64,000 nt of DNA from positions 1-64,000 of the forward strand of contig JAHAGQ010000010.1 in the NCBI GenBank assembly GCA_018373675.1, read 5' to 3'. The notes under the pieces are model-generated. The model was given only the letters and a program-made list of their open reading frames with translations, had not been told where the DNA came from and did not search any database. The stretch comes from Collinsella sp. Its GTDB lineage: Bacteria > Actinomycetota > Coriobacteriia > Coriobacteriales > Coriobacteriaceae. How positions within the stretch are numbered: position 1 is the first letter of the stretch; every line of letters starts with the position of its first letter. This document shows, piece after piece, positions 49,422 through 58,600 of the stretch. Made by a program: the position numbers and the translations under genes.

Positions 49422-50488
49422 TATGCGTTCCCCTGTTTGGTGCCCTTCATGCGGTACAGCGAGTCCGCAAGAATGGCAGGGTTGTTGACGCCAAAGTCGC
49501 CCAAGCGCTCCGGATCCTCGCTGATGTCGTCCATGAGCTCCTGCAGCGAGCCGTACTCGTCGACGATCTTCTCGGCCACGCCGTCGCGCACGACGGACAC
49601 GCGCGAAAGCGTGCGCAGGCCCAGCGGCGTCATGACGGAGTCCTCGTCCAGGTCGTCGTAACCCAGAACTGCCGCCACGTGCTGCGGGTCGGACAGGTCC
49701 TTAGGCGTCATGCGGCTCAGCTCGGCGCGGATCTTCTCGGCGTTTGCCTCGGAGGAATCGCTTGCGTAGTCGCGGATCATCAAGTCGTATTCGGTATCCA
49801 TGCTGGAGCCCGCGAGCTGCTCGAGCTGCATCTGCACGAGCTTGCCCTGGTTGCCCAGCTTGACAATGCAATCCTTAAGCTCGGTCTTTGCCTGCTGCAT
49901 GATCTCGAAGCTCGAGAAAATACCGGTAATGTCGGCGAGCGTGACGTAGTCGTCGAGCTCGAGGGCCGTCAGGCGCAGCAGGGAGCGGTCGAGCGACTGA
50001 CGGGTAGTCTGGAGCGTGGCGACGAGCTGGTTGACCGAGCTCATGATGGTGGTGACGGGCTGGATCTCGTAGCTCTTGCCGTGAACGTACACGTTAACGA
50101 CGGCGCGACGAGCCGAAACCGAGATCACGATGGCGTCGGTGAGCACCGACATGCGAGCGGCAGTACGGTGACGCATGCCCGTCTCACTCGTGGCAAGCGA
50201 GGGATCGGGATTGAGGTGGAAGTTGGCGCGCAGGATCTGGGTGAGGTCGCCATCGATAACGATGGCACCGTCCATCTTGGAAAGCTCGAACAGGCGGTTC
50301 GAGGTAAACGAAATGTTGAGCGGGAAGCCGTCGTTACCGGCAGCGAGCACGTTTTCGGTGTCGCCGACGCAGATAAGGGCACCCAGGTGACCGGCAATGA
50401 TCATGTCGAGGGCGGTGCGGATCGGCTGGCCAGGTGCCGTCAGGCGAATGGCCTGTTCCATACGCTTTTGCAGCTCGTTCTTATCCAA
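49421..50488 (-). CDS. disA: DNA integrity scanning protein, diadenylate cyclase DisA
   Basis: A 355-residue c-di-AMP synthase. The DAC domain (about 1-145) carries DGAIVIDGD and GMRHRTAAR, both catalytic. A helical linker and C-terminal HhH DNA-binding domain (about 285-350, MTPLGLRTLSRVSVVRDGVAEKIVDEYGSLQEL) follow. It scans DNA for branched structures and controls c-di-AMP levels. The start is TTG at 50488, with GGGAG seven bases away. radA, the usual upstream partner, is absent here; a riboswitch and mntP are divergent from it. Confidence 0.95.
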   Translation of the reverse strand: MDKNELQKRMEQAIRLTAPGQPIRTALDMIIAGHLGALICVGDTENVLAAGNDGFPLNISFTSNRLFELSKMDGAIVIDGDLTQILRANFHLNPDPSLATSETGMRHRTAARMSVLTDAIVISVSARRAVVNVYVHGKSYEIQPVTTIMSSVNQLVATLQTTRQSLDRSLLRLTALELDDYVTLADITGIFSSFEIMQQAKTELKDCIVKLGNQGKLVQMQLEQLAGSSMDTEYDLMIRDYASDSSEANAEKIRAELSRMTPKDLSDPQHVAAVLGYDDLDEDSVMTPLGLRTLSRVSVVRDGVAEKIVDEYGSLQELMDDISEDPERLGDFGVNNPAILADSLYRMKGTKQGNA

Positions 50489-50648
50489 GGCATCGCTCCC
50501 ATCGTATACGCTCCATAAACGTCAATAAGTTTCTCACGGTTTGCCCCTGTGACGCCCGCAAAATCCGATGCTTACAGAATGAGCGAACACAGCTGAGAGC
50601 CCCAATCCAAATGAGCTGCTTATGTGGTAGCATCGGGATTCGCATAAA

Positions 50649-50800
50649 TGAGGGAGTAGTCGCGTGACCGGGTTCGCCTCCGGTGGCGCGGCAAGTCAAC
50701 ATACTGGCCGATGCGGTCTGGCTTGCCTTAATGAACGAGACTCGTGGCTGTGCGCACAACGCGTACGCCACGGGTCTTTTTGTTACTCCCCCAAGAGGTA
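50649..50800 (+). ncRNA. yybP-ykoY manganese riboswitch
   Basis: GGGAGTAG (50652 onward), GTCAACATACT (50694 onward) and GAACGAGAC (about 50733) are the conserved strands of the Mn2+-sensing aptamer. A distal TACTCCC closes the P1 stem. A hairpin GTGGCTGTGCGC / GCGTACGCCAC with TTTTT (about 50744-50781) is the likely expression-platform terminator. It precedes mntP by about 35-55 bases, as expected for Mn-induced efflux. Confidence 0.9.
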
Positions 50801-50834
50801 CACGCGGGCCCGCCCGCAGAAAGGGAGCCAGACT

Positions 50835-51419
50835 ATGGGACTCGCAGAGCTCGTATTGCTCGCTATCGGCCTTTCGATGGACGCCTTTGCCGTATCCATC
50901 TGCAAGGGCCTTGGCATGAAGAAGATCAACCTTAAGGTCGCCGTAGTGCTCGGCCTGTTCTTTGGCGGCTTCCAGGCCGGCATGCCCGTAATCGGATGGG
51001 CGCTCGGCAGTCAATTCATGAGCATCATCGGACCCATCGACCATTGGATCGCCTTTATCCTTTTGGCCTTTATCGGCGGCAAAATGCTGTGGGAGGCCTT
51101 TACCGAAGACGAGGATGAGGACGAGAGCGACGGCAAGGATGCCGAAAAGATTGACCTGGGTGAGTACCTGATTCTGGCTATCGCCACCTCAATCGACGCC
51201 CTGGCCGTGGGCATCTCATTTGCTGCGCTCTCGGTTGACATCGTTCCCGCTGTATCGCTTATCGGAGTCACAACGTTTATCTTCTCCGTCGCCGGCGTAG
51301 CGATCGGCCACACCTTTGGCGAGCGCTACGAAAAACCCGCCACCATCGTGGGCGGCGTCGTGCTCATCCTCATCGGCCTCAAGATTTTGCTGGAGCACCT
51401 GGGGATTTTGGTGCTGTAA
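50835..51419 (+). CDS. mntP: Manganese efflux pump MntP
   Basis: A 194-residue protein with six membrane helices in two repeats. LLAIGLSMDAFAVSICKG and LAIATSIDALAVGISFA carry the paired acidic residues of the metal pathway, and an acidic loop (EDEDEDESDGKD, about 88-100) lies between halves. It exports Mn2+. AAGGGAG precedes the ATG. A Mn2+ riboswitch upstream gives metal-dependent expression. Confidence 0.95.
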   Translation: MGLAELVLLAIGLSMDAFAVSICKGLGMKKINLKVAVVLGLFFGGFQAGMPVIGWALGSQFMSIIGPIDHWIAFILLAFIGGKMLWEAFTEDEDEDESDGKDAEKIDLGEYLILAIATSIDALAVGISFAALSVDIVPAVSLIGVTTFIFSVAGVAIGHTFGERYEKPATIVGGVVLILIGLKILLEHLGILVL

Positions 51420-51448
51420 AACACCCTTCAAAACTAAACGTCCGTATG

Positions 51449-51480
51449 AGGCCTCATGCAGAGTTTTGCATGAGGCCTTT
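51449..51480 (+). terminator. Terminator of mntP
   Basis: AGGCCTCATGCA-gagttt-TGCATGAGGCCT is followed by TTTT. Its ATGCA..TGCAT arms resemble the hipBA operator motif that follows. Confidence 0.85.
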
Positions 51481-51483
51481 TCA

Positions 51484-51524
51484 TGCAGACTTTTGCATGT
51501 CATACTGATATGCAAAAGTCTGCA
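51484..51524 (+). promoter_or_regulatory. hipBA operator, 15-bp inverted repeat
   Basis: TGCAGACTTTTGCAT (51484-51498) and its exact complement ATGCAAAAGTCTGCA (51510-51524) flank 11 bases. The second arm ends 15 bases before the hipB start. HipB-type antitoxins repress their operons by binding such repeats. Confidence 0.75.
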
Positions 51525-51539
51525 CGTTAGGAGATCGCC

Positions 51540-51971
51540 GTGGATATCCTTCCCATCACCACGCCGCGCCAAGCCGGCATCTACGTGCGTCAGGCGCGCG
51601 AGGCGCAGGGGATCACCCGTGCCGCCCTCGCTAAAAAAGCCGGTGTTTCGGAACGCCTGCTCGCATCGCTCGAGCTAGGAGACGCCACCGGCATTCGACT
51701 CGACAAGTTGCTGACCGTCTTTAACGCACTCGGCATTGGTCTCTTCGCGCAAAGCGATAACGACTCCATCGCATCGCCCTCCGAACATCCGACGACGATA
51801 GTGAACCTCCCTATCGCGAACTCGAATACCCTGCCAAAGCCAAGCGCAGGCAGACGACCCACTCGACAAGGAACGCCATCTTCCTATGGTGCCTTGCTGG
51901 CCCAAATCGCAGCCGAGCAAGGCCTTTCCGGCACTTCAAACCTCTCCTTTGGCTGCAAGGTTGTGAAATAA
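51540..51971 (+). CDS. hipB: HipB-like antitoxin (XRE family)
   Basis: A 143-residue protein. The XRE helix-turn-helix (about 12-65, VRQAREAQGITRAALAKKAGVSERLLASLELGD) is followed by a proline- and serine-rich extension of about 70 residues, absent in the 88-residue E. coli HipB. GTG start with AGGAG upstream. Its stop directly abuts the hipA start, the usual coupled antitoxin-toxin order. It should neutralise HipA and repress the operon through the inverted repeat at 51484-51524. Confidence 0.85.
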   Translation: MDILPITTPRQAGIYVRQAREAQGITRAALAKKAGVSERLLASLELGDATGIRLDKLLTVFNALGIGLFAQSDNDSIASPSEHPTTIVNLPIANSNTLPKPSAGRRPTRQGTPSSYGALLAQIAAEQGLSGTSNLSFGCKVVK

Positions 51972-53276
51972 ATGGCAGAGATGGAGCTCGCGACCCTCAT
52001 TTGTGGCGAAATCGCCGGCACTCTCCGCCAAGACGAGCATGGACTCTGCAGCTTTGCATACGCCCCAACCTATCGCGGAGCACCGTTATCGCTAACAATG
52101 CCGCTTTCCAATCGCACGTATGGCCATAGCATCGTCCGCCCGTTCCTATTTGGCCTTTTGCCCGACAGTCAAGAGCAGCGTCGCGCTATTGCCACCGAGC
52201 ATGATGTTGCATCCAACAACCCCGTCGCCCTCTTGTGCCATATCGGTCTAGACTGCGCGGGGGCCGTTCAGTTTTGTCGAGCCGATCAATTAGACGCCGC
52301 CCGCGGCAGGGTCTCGGCATACCGCCCGCTTACCAATTCTCAAATCGCTCACAAGCTCAAAGCAATTCGCGATGACGAAAGAGAGACATGGATGGGCTCC
52401 AACGAAAGCTGGTCCCTGGGCGGCAATCAAGGCAAATTTGCACTAGCTTGGCATGATGGCCAATGGTGCGAATGTCTAGGGTCATCCCCCACTACCCATA
52501 TCTTCAAAAATGGTGTCGTTGGGTTCAAACATCAGGCCTTAAACGAATTCGTCTGCATGAAAACGGCTCGGCGTGTTGGCATTCCAACTGCCAACGTCTC
52601 CTATTACACATTTGAAGACGAAGCCGCGCTCGTCGTTGAACGGTACGACAGAATGGTCAATAGCAGCGGAAATATCGAAAGGCTGCATCAGGAGGACTTT
52701 TGCCAGGCGCTCGGTGTATTGCCAATCCAGAAATACACCGCCGACGGAGGACCAACTACACGAGACATCCAAGAACGACTGATTAACACAGTCCCCCACC
52801 ACATGAATCTTGTGCTTTTTACCTATATGTTGTTCTATAACGCCATTATCGGAGCGCCTGACGCACACGCTAAAAACTACTCGCTCATCCTTGGCAAAGG
52901 CACAAACGCGGCGCTCGCACCCATGTACGATGTCGCATCGGGGCTGGCATACGAGCGCATGCGCCGCCGGGCGCGCCTTGCCATGAGCGTTGGCGGCGAA
53001 AATCGTGTGGGGCGCATCGGTCCAGGCGCTATCCGCCGATACCACGGTATGGGCGACCCCGCGCTGGAGGCGGCACTCACCGATGCCGGGCTATCCGAGA
53101 AGTTTTGCTTTGCGACCATGATGGACCTCGCCTACGAGGTGCCCATTTGCATGGAAGAGGTCATGGACGAATACGCCGACCTGCCCGGCATGGCGGACCT
53201 GCGCGAGCATATGCTCGGCCCCGTCCGCGAAAACTGCCAGCGCACCCTCGACCTCATCAAGGCAGAAATGGACTAG
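51972..53276 (+). CDS. hipA: HipA serine/threonine kinase toxin
   Basis: A 434-residue HipA. The N-terminal domain (about 1-110) is followed by the kinase with the Ser-containing loop WSLGGNQGKFALAW (Ser148, comparable to the autophosphorylation Ser of E. coli HipA), the catalytic loop GAPDAHAKN (Asp297, Asn302), and metal-binding Asp in APMYDVASG. E. coli HipA phosphorylates glutamyl-tRNA synthetase and causes growth arrest; the target here is not known. All catalytic residues seen are intact, so it is probably active. It stands on the plus strand among minus-strand genes. Confidence 0.92.
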   Translation: MAEMELATLICGEIAGTLRQDEHGLCSFAYAPTYRGAPLSLTMPLSNRTYGHSIVRPFLFGLLPDSQEQRRAIATEHDVASNNPVALLCHIGLDCAGAVQFCRADQLDAARGRVSAYRPLTNSQIAHKLKAIRDDERETWMGSNESWSLGGNQGKFALAWHDGQWCECLGSSPTTHIFKNGVVGFKHQALNEFVCMKTARRVGIPTANVSYYTFEDEAALVVERYDRMVNSSGNIERLHQEDFCQALGVLPIQKYTADGGPTTRDIQERLINTVPHHMNLVLFTYMLFYNAIIGAPDAHAKNYSLILGKGTNAALAPMYDVASGLAYERMRRRARLAMSVGGENRVGRIGPGAIRRYHGMGDPALEAALTDAGLSEKFCFATMMDLAYEVPICMEEVMDEYADLPGMADLREHMLGPVRENCQRTLDLIKAEMD

Positions 53277-53307
53277 GTGGCCTTAATTTCGCAATTATCA
53301 AACAAAA

Positions 53308-53347
53308 GAGAGGGGACACCCGTCGCAAAAGACCGGGTGCCCCCTCT
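53308..53347 (-). terminator. Terminator of pepD (shared with the hipA 3' side)
   Basis: On the minus strand GAGAGGGGGCACCCGG pairs with CGGGTGTCCCCTCTC and is followed by TTTTG. It lies between the convergent hipA and pepD stops. Confidence 0.8.
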
Positions 53348-53403
53348 CATAATGTCATTTGCAATCCGCTAGCACGTGGCTCGGACTGCTGCTAGCGCAA
53401 CCT

Positions 53404-54861
53404 TTACGCAGCGAGGCGCTTGAGGACGTCGATGAGCAGCTCGTAGAAGCGCTCGGCAGAAGCGAGCTCCATGCTCTCGTCCGGGGTATGGACATCGGAG
53501 AGCGTCGGGCCCACGGCGATGGCGTCCAGGCCGTGCAGAGCCTCGGCAAACAGGCCGCACTCAAGGCCGGCGTGAATGGACTCGATGCGCAGCTCGGAGC
53601 CAAAGAGCTCTCGATAGCTCTCGACAAAGACTTCGCGGACCGGCGAATGCTCGGCATAGCTCCAGCCGGGATACTCGAACTCAAACTTGGCGTCGAAGCC
53701 CAGGACATCGGCAAGCGTCTGCAGGCGGTCCTTGAACTCGTTCTGCAGCGAGGTGATCGAGGAGCGCGGGGACAGCATAATCTTGACCTCGTCATCGGAG
53801 GTGGCGACCACGCCGATGTTGGAGGAAACCTCGACGGAGCCGTCGGTGGCGACGTTGCGGCGAATCACGCCGTTAGGGGCAAGACGCAGGGCGCGGATGA
53901 GGGCAAGCGCGGACTTCTCGTCCATGGCCTCGACCTCGGCGTCGTCGGCAATCTCGACGGTGCAGGTAAAGCCGGGGTCGAAGACCTCGAGCTCGGCAGT
54001 GACGTCGGCGATGATGCCCTTTGCGATCTGGGCCGCGGCCTCGGCGGCAGCGTGATCGGCATAGACCAGAACGGCCTTGCACTCACGGTTGATGGCGTTG
54101 TCCTTGGTGCCGCCGTTGAAGCTGACGATGGCGGGCTCGCCGGCGACCATCAGGCGGTCGATGATGCGGGCCATGATGAGGTTTCCGTTGCCGCGCTCCA
54201 GGTTGATATCACTGCCGGAGTGGCCGCCCAACAGACCGGAAATGTCGAGCGTGAGGGTGCTACCGGTCTTGTGCTCGCGCACGATGGGGCAGGTGTAGGT
54301 AACGACGACGCCGCCGGCGCAGCTGACGGTGGCAACGCCCTCCTCCTCGGAGTCGAGGTTGATCATGGTGCGGGCGCTGATCTGGGACTTGTCGAGCGTC
54401 TCGGCGCCAACCAGGCCGGTCTCCTCGTCGGTGGTGAACACGCACTCGAGGGCCGGATGGGCAATCGAATCGTCGTTGAGCACAGTAAGCATAAGCGCGA
54501 CGGCGATACCATTGTCGGCGCCCAGGGTGGTGCCGTTGGCGGTAAGGACGCCGTCCTTGACGACCAGGTCGATACCATCGGTCGTAAAGTCGTGCTCAAC
54601 GGAGCCCAACTTGTCGCACACCATATCGATGTGGCCCTGCAGCATCACGGTCGGGGCATTCTCGGCGCCGGCAGATGCGGGCTTGCGAATGATGACGTTG
54701 TAGACCTCGTCCTGATACACATCGAGACCGCGCTCCTTGGCAAACGCGACCAGGAAATCGCTGATGCCCTTCTCGTTGCCAGACCCACGGGGGATCGCGC
54801 TGACCTCCTCAAAGAAATGGAACAGCTGGGCGGGCTCGTAGCCGGTAATCTTGTAGTCCAT
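53404..54861 (-). CDS. pepD: Aminoacyl-histidine dipeptidase (M20 family)
   Basis: A 485-residue zinc dipeptidase (beta-Ala-His or Xaa-His type). Metal ligands and catalytic residues are seen in LQGHIDMVCDK, GTTLGADNGIAVA, FTTDEETGLVGAE, LDSEEEG and the C-terminal HAGLECGLF. It cleaves unblocked dipeptides in the cytosol. CAAGGAGG precedes the ATG at 54861; the longer frame is rejected. Confidence 0.93.
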   Translation of the reverse strand: MDYKITGYEPAQLFHFFEEVSAIPRGSGNEKGISDFLVAFAKERGLDVYQDEVYNVIIRKPASAGAENAPTVMLQGHIDMVCDKLGSVEHDFTTDGIDLVVKDGVLTANGTTLGADNGIAVALMLTVLNDDSIAHPALECVFTTDEETGLVGAETLDKSQISARTMINLDSEEEGVATVSCAGGVVVTYTCPIVREHKTGSTLTLDISGLLGGHSGSDINLERGNGNLIMARIIDRLMVAGEPAIVSFNGGTKDNAINRECKAVLVYADHAAAEAAAQIAKGIIADVTAELEVFDPGFTCTVEIADDAEVEAMDEKSALALIRALRLAPNGVIRRNVATDGSVEVSSNIGVVATSDDEVKIMLSPRSSITSLQNEFKDRLQTLADVLGFDAKFEFEYPGWSYAEHSPVREVFVESYRELFGSELRIESIHAGLECGLFAEALHGLDAIAVGPTLSDVHTPDESMELASAERFYELLIDVLKRLAA

Positions 54862-55020
54862 GGTGCCTCCTTGGCGCAACTGGTTAGACAGTAAGACATG
54901 CGACTTGTATATTCCCAGACTTTGCGTGCATAAACCAGTCGAAAACGCCGAGCGCCCTCGCATCATCGGCTAACGGTGGACCGTATAGCGTAACGGTCAC
55001 AACTTCCGCAGCTCTACAAA

Positions 55021-55048
55021 TCGAGGCGCCCTTTCCGGAGCGCCTCGA
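55021..55048 (-). terminator. Possible terminator of clpC
   Basis: CGAGGCGC-tccggaaagg-GCGCCTCG on the minus strand is followed by ATTTGT. The T tract is weak. Confidence 0.5.
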
Positions 55049-55075
55049 TTGCGCGTATCAAATTGTCGCCACGCC

Positions 55076-57718
55076 CTACAGCGCGCCGGAACCGGCTTGC
55101 ATCATGCCGCCGGGGCCCGAGGTCACGCCGCCGCTCACGGGCGCGACGTTGCCGGTGTGCGGAGCCGCCGGGGCGGTATCGCCACCGAGCGTGCCCGCCG
55201 GACGCGGTGCCGGAATCTCGCCCGTGCCGTGACTAAAGACAAACTTGCCGTCGGCCACATCGCACTGAACGGTATCGCCCTCGCCCCACTCACCGGCCAG
55301 CAGTTCCTCGGACAGCGGGTCCTCAATGAGCTTTTGGATGGCACGGCGCAGCGGACGCGCGCCATTGGTGAGGTCGGTGCCCTCGGCCACAATCTTGTCG
55401 TAGGCCGCATCGGTGAGCTTGATGTTCATGCCGTTGGCAATCAGGCGTTGACGCAGGTCGTCCACCAGCAGGTGCGCGATCTTGGTCAGATTCTCGCCCG
55501 AAAGCTTCTGGAACACCACGATGTCGTCGATACGGTTGAGCAGCTCGGGGCGGAACAGGCGCTTAAGTTCGCCCATCGCACGACCCTTAATCTCGCTCGA
55601 GGTAAGACCCTGCTCGCCGGTGGTGCCAAAGCCAACGCTCGCATCCTGCGCAATCTCGCGGGCGCCCACGTTGGACGTCATGATGATCACGGTGTTGCGG
55701 AAGTCAACCGTCTTGCCCTGGCTATCGGTCAGACGACCCTCCTCCAGCACCTGCAGCAGGATGTTGAAGATGTCGGGATGCGCCTTCTCGATCTCGTCGA
55801 ACAGCACGACCGAGTACGGGTGGCGACGAACGGCCTTGGTGAGCTGGCCGCCCTCGTCGTGACCGACGTAACCCGGAGGGCTACCGATGAGCTTGGAGAC
55901 CTCGAACTCGCTACCGAACTCGGACATGTCGAAGCTGATGAGTGCATCCTTGCTGCCAAAGAGGTACTCGGCGAGCGTCTTGGCGAGCTCGGTCTTGCCC
56001 GTGCCGGTGGGACCCAGGAAGATAAAGCTGCCGCCGGGGCGACGCGGGTCCTTGAGCGGCGAACGGCTGCGGCGCACGGCCTTGGCAACTGCCTCGACAG
56101 CCTCATCCTGACCGATGATGCGCGTCTTGAGCACGCTTTCGGCTTGCAGCAGGCGACGGCTCTCGCTCTCGGTAAGCGAGGACACCGGCACGCCCGAAGT
56201 CACGGACACGATGTCGGCGATCTGAGAGACATCGATGGTGAGCGGGCTGGCGTCGAGCTCGGCGGTCCAGGCGGCCTTGGCCTCGGCGAGTTCAATCTCG
56301 GCGGCCTTCTGCTGCTCGGTGATCTCGGCGGCCTTGTTCATGTCGTCGCTCTCGGTGGCCTCCTGCGCGGCGGCCTTGAGCTCCTCTATGCGATGCTCGG
56401 CCTCGCGCACCGGCTCGGGCGCGCGATTCGCGGCGATGCGAGCGCGTGCGCCGGCCTCGTCAATGAGGTCGATGGCCTTATCGGGCAGGAAGCGATCCTG
56501 GATGTAGCGGTTGGAAAGGTTCGCGGCGGCCTCGATAGCACCCTGCGTATAGCGCACATGGTGGTGCTCCTCGTAGCGCGGCTTGAGCGCGGTCAGGATC
56601 TTGACCGTGTCCTCGACGCTCGGCTCCTCGACATCGATGGTCTGGAAGCGACGCTCGAAGGCCGGATCCTTGGTGAGGTACTTGCGGAATTCCTCGGCCG
56701 TGGTGGCGCCGATAATCTGGAAGGCGCCGCGCGCGAGCACGGGCTTGAGCATGGAGCTCGCGTCGATGGAGCCCTCGGCAGAACCGGCACCGATGATGGT
56801 GTGCATCTCATCGATAAACAGGATGACGTCGTCGGCCTCGGTGGCCTCCTGGATCACGTTCTTGAGGCGCTCCTCAAACTCGCCACGATACTTGGCGCCC
56901 GCCACGAGGCCCGGCAGGTCGAGCGTCCAGATATTCTGGTTCATGAGGTTCTCGGGCACGTTGCCGGCTGCAATCTGCTGAGCCAGGCCCTCGACGATGG
57001 CCGTCTTGCCCACGCCGGGGTCGCCCAGAATGAGCGGGTTGTTCTTGGTGCGGCGCGAAAGAATTTCCATCATACGCTGGACTTCCTTTTCGCGACCGAT
57101 CACGGGGTCGAGCTCGCCATCGCGCGCCTTCTGCGTGAGGTTGGTCGCGAACTGCTTAAGCGTATCGGTGCCACTCCCCTTTTGCTGAGAGGCATCCGAG
57201 CCGCTAAAGAACGGCAGGCCCGCACCGGGACGACCAGCACCGGCGCCGGCGAGCGGACGCTTCTTGTCCTGGTCCTTGGCAGTGAGTTTCTCGATAGCCT
57301 TTTTGATGGAGGCGGACGACACACCCAGGCGCATGAGGATGTCCATGGCCATGCCGTTGCCCTCTTCGACGATTCCGATCAGCAAGTGCTCGGTCGACAC
57401 GTAGGTCTGGTTGTTCTCACGCGCCACGCGGAATGAACGCTCCATCACACTAATGACGAGCGGCGTAAAGGCGAGCTTGGCCGCCTCGGTCTCCTCACTG
57501 GGCTCGGGAACCGTGGTCTGGACCTCCTTGAGGGTGTCCATGATGTCGTCGTAGGAGATATCAAGCGAGCGCAGCGCCTCGGCAGCGATGCCCTCGTCCT
57601 CCTTGGCGAGTGCGAGCAGCAGGTGCTCGGTGCCCACCTTATTTGAGTGCAGATCGAGCGCCTCCTGTTTGGCCATCGACATGACCTTGCGCGCTCGATC
57701 GGTAAATCTATCTAACAT
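55076..57718 (-). CDS. clpC: ATP-dependent Clp protease ATP-binding subunit ClpC
   Basis: An 880-residue Hsp100 unfoldase. The double Clp-N domain (about 1-150), AAA-1 with GDPGVGKTAIVEG and LFIDEMHTIIGAG, the short M domain (about 410-470), and AAA-2 with GPTGTGKTELAK and VVLFDEIEKAH are present. The GYVGHDEGGQLT pore region and a C-terminal tail (about 815-880, proline/glycine rich) follow. It feeds proteins to ClpP. The start is 57718, with AAGGAA upstream. No CtsR gene is adjacent. Confidence 0.96.
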   Translation of the reverse strand: MLDRFTDRARKVMSMAKQEALDLHSNKVGTEHLLLALAKEDEGIAAEALRSLDISYDDIMDTLKEVQTTVPEPSEETEAAKLAFTPLVISVMERSFRVARENNQTYVSTEHLLIGIVEEGNGMAMDILMRLGVSSASIKKAIEKLTAKDQDKKRPLAGAGAGRPGAGLPFFSGSDASQQKGSGTDTLKQFATNLTQKARDGELDPVIGREKEVQRMMEILSRRTKNNPLILGDPGVGKTAIVEGLAQQIAAGNVPENLMNQNIWTLDLPGLVAGAKYRGEFEERLKNVIQEATEADDVILFIDEMHTIIGAGSAEGSIDASSMLKPVLARGAFQIIGATTAEEFRKYLTKDPAFERRFQTIDVEEPSVEDTVKILTALKPRYEEHHHVRYTQGAIEAAANLSNRYIQDRFLPDKAIDLIDEAGARARIAANRAPEPVREAEHRIEELKAAAQEATESDDMNKAAEITEQQKAAEIELAEAKAAWTAELDASPLTIDVSQIADIVSVTSGVPVSSLTESESRRLLQAESVLKTRIIGQDEAVEAVAKAVRRSRSPLKDPRRPGGSFIFLGPTGTGKTELAKTLAEYLFGSKDALISFDMSEFGSEFEVSKLIGSPPGYVGHDEGGQLTKAVRRHPYSVVLFDEIEKAHPDIFNILLQVLEEGRLTDSQGKTVDFRNTVIIMTSNVGAREIAQDASVGFGTTGEQGLTSSEIKGRAMGELKRLFRPELLNRIDDIVVFQKLSGENLTKIAHLLVDDLRQRLIANGMNIKLTDAAYDKIVAEGTDLTNGARPLRRAIQKLIEDPLSEELLAGEWGEGDTVQCDVADGKFVFSHGTGEIPAPRPAGTLGGDTAPAAPHTGNVAPVSGGVTSGPGGMMQAGSGAL

Positions 57719-57910
57719 GCTCGTTTCCTTACATGAGTTCATCGAAATCAAAACGCCCGCCCGTCGGCGGCGCTTTTGTCTCTTTACCCACAGGTTGTCT
57801 ATGTTAACAGCTGGAGGAATATCTATAAACCCGGCTCACATGAATGCAGGTTATGACCGCATCGCGGGACTCACCGCGCGATGCGCGACAGGCGCCCCGC
57901 AAGAGAAACC

Positions 57911-58600
57911 CTAGGCGTCTTTCACCACGTCGGGACTCGTCGCACGCGATGCGCGATGGGCATCGGCCTCCTCGGAGACGCGTTCGAGCAGCTCGGATGT
58001 ATCGACGCCCTCGACTTGCGCGACCGTTTCCACCGTCTGCATGGCGACCGCCCTCAGGTACGCGCACGCGCTGTCCCCCGGCTGCTCGAGGTCTATCTCC
58101 TCGCCGCCCTCCCGGGCAAAGCCGACCGCCATCACAAAGCCCATGATGCCCGAGACCAGAAAGCCCACCGCAAAGCTCGAATCTGCCTTGAGCTCTTCTC
58201 CGTCGGGGTGGACGATCTCTCTCACGCGGTCGATGATGATCGTATGGATGCCCTGCACGACCTGCTCGGCGGCACCCGCCCTCATGGTGATGACAATGCG
58301 CCGCAGCAGGCAGCGGACGTCGCGCCGGTCGAACGCCGAAAGGTCGCCCTCGCTCGAAAAATGCCAGAGGGCATCGGTGATGAGCTCGTTATCCTGCAGC
58401 AGCTGGGCTATGGCGATGGCGACGAGTTCATCGAAATCGTGAAAATAGTAGTAAAACGTTCCGCGATTGCACTGGGCGGCGCGGGTCACCTCGCCAACCG
58501 ACAGCTCGAAGATGCTGTTGTTCTCGATGAGCTCCCAAAACGCCTCGATGATACGGGTGCGTGCATCGGGCGCATCGGCGTCCTTACGCGGTCTCGCCAT
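57911..58600 (-). CDS. TetR-family transcriptional regulator
   Basis: A 229-residue regulator. The N-terminal helix-turn-helix (about 15-60, RTRIIEAFWELIENNSIFELSVGEVTRAAQCNRGTFYYYFHDFDELV) is the TetR signature, and the C-terminal helical domain binds an unknown ligand. It overlaps the end of the giant activase gene by 17 bases, so it is coupled to it. A 21-bp palindrome 50 bases upstream of the activase start is a likely binding site, giving autoregulation of the pair. MRR before MARPRK is rejected for spacing. Confidence 0.85.
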   Translation of the reverse strand: MARPRKDADAPDARTRIIEAFWELIENNSIFELSVGEVTRAAQCNRGTFYYYFHDFDELVAIAIAQLLQDNELITDALWHFSSEGDLSAFDRRDVRCLLRRIVITMRAGAAEQVVQGIHTIIIDRVREIVHPDGEELKADSSFAVGFLVSGIMGFVMAVGFAREGGEEIDLEQPGDSACAYLRAVAMQTVETVAQVEGVDTSELLERVSEEADAHRASRATSPDVVKDA

